Shown here: positions 63,691 through 64,000 of the stretch, piece after piece
Layout: every line of letters begins with the position of its first letter
How positions within the stretch are numbered: the stretch's first letter is position 1
Source of the DNA: Crotophaga sulcirostris
Taxonomy: Eukaryota; Chordata; Aves; Cuculiformes; Crotophagidae
Direction of reading: 5' to 3'
Assembly: GCA_013397455.1 (NCBI GenBank)
Contig: VYZB01000135.1
Span: forward strand, 564,867-628,866
Length of the DNA stretch: 64,000 bases
Program-made: the position numbers and the translations under genes
The notes under the pieces: generated by a model
What the model saw: the letters and a program-made list of their open reading frames with translations, nothing else
What the model was told of the DNA's origin: nothing
Databases searched by the model: none

Positions 63691-63836
63691 CTTTACTGTC
63701 TCCTAACCTACCAAATAATGTCAACAAGAGTCATATGAGGCAGGTTTCTAACCTACATAAATATATCTGAATCAAAACTTGCAGAAATATCTGTAGATTT
63801 AAACTGATCGCCATTAGTTCACTGTAAAGGTATTGG

Positions 63837-63850
63837 GTGTGTGTGTGTGT
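63837..63850. repeat. (GT)n microsatellite
   Basis: Seven GT units. Confidence 0.85.
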
Positions 63851-64000
63851 AAATTTCTGTTCCATTATGTATGGAAAATTTGTTGTCGGACTCTTTCTTT
63901 TGATGTAAAGGCTGTGGTGTTACTTTGCTCTGATATTGTGCTGAACCGCCAGCTGCACTGGGCAGCTCTGGTGTGAGTAGGACCATCATAATTCTGATCA

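Larger units (their letters stand above)
52857..64000 (+). other. ATXN10: ATXN10 intron 3 (to window end)
   Basis: At least 11.1 kb of non-coding sequence after exon 3. It contains a long minus-strand open frame (53785-54447), a CR1 copy (59368-59570), an inverted repeat (60943-60970), a 13-base G run (62980-62992), a 19-base tandem duplication (63559-63596) and short TTCC and GT microsatellites near the end. I searched by eye for the next ataxin-10 exon and did not find it. Confidence 0.75.

Noticed and set aside
1..64000. Prokaryote-type systems, CRISPR arrays, endogenous retroviruses, tRNA genes
   Set aside because: No regularly spaced repeats, LTR pairs, gag/pol-like frames or cloverleaf-type genes were seen; the window is vertebrate nuclear DNA.

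Overview
This is vertebrate nuclear DNA, almost certainly from a bird. It is AT-rich and mostly non-coding, its interspersed repeats are mainly 3' ends of CR1 LINEs (four copies), and no SINE families stand out. Only three stretches can be firmly called coding. All are single exons of split genes on the + strand, each supported by splice sites, reading phase and recognisable protein sequence. Species cannot be settled from the sequence alone.

Layout. 1-5085 is the end of the last intron of FBLN1 (fibulin-1). 5086-5225 is the terminal coding exon of the fibulin-1D isoform, followed by an AU-rich 3'UTR of uncertain end (about 5226-6100). From about 6.1 to 43.3 kb is a gene desert with a few repeats, an old LINE fragment, several perfect palindromes and candidate regulatory stretches. 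At 43.3-43.8 kb sits a CR1 LINE. It is followed at once by a CpG-rich, GC-box and YY1-motif segment (43.9-44.0 kb) that runs into a 425-base assembly gap. This is inferred to be the ATXN10 (ataxin-10) promoter, with exon 1 inside the gap. A GT-rich simple-sequence block follows, then intron 1. ATXN10 exon 2 is at 49685-49876 and exon 3 at 52774-52856. The remaining 11 kb is intron 3, with no further recognisable exon, so ATXN10 continues past the window.

The order FBLN1 -> ATXN10, both on the same strand, matches the known vertebrate arrangement (human 22q13), which supports both identifications. Fibulin-1 is a secreted extracellular-matrix protein and ataxin-10 is a cytoplasmic armadillo-like protein; they are neighbours and share no pathway visible here. 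No operon, CRISPR, phage or defence-like system exists in this window, and I found no convincing new biological system. The items most worth checking are the exon-1 gap at the ATXN10 promoter, an ancient LINE fragment kept in the desert, a long minus-strand ORF in ATXN10 intron 3, and several perfect palindromes.
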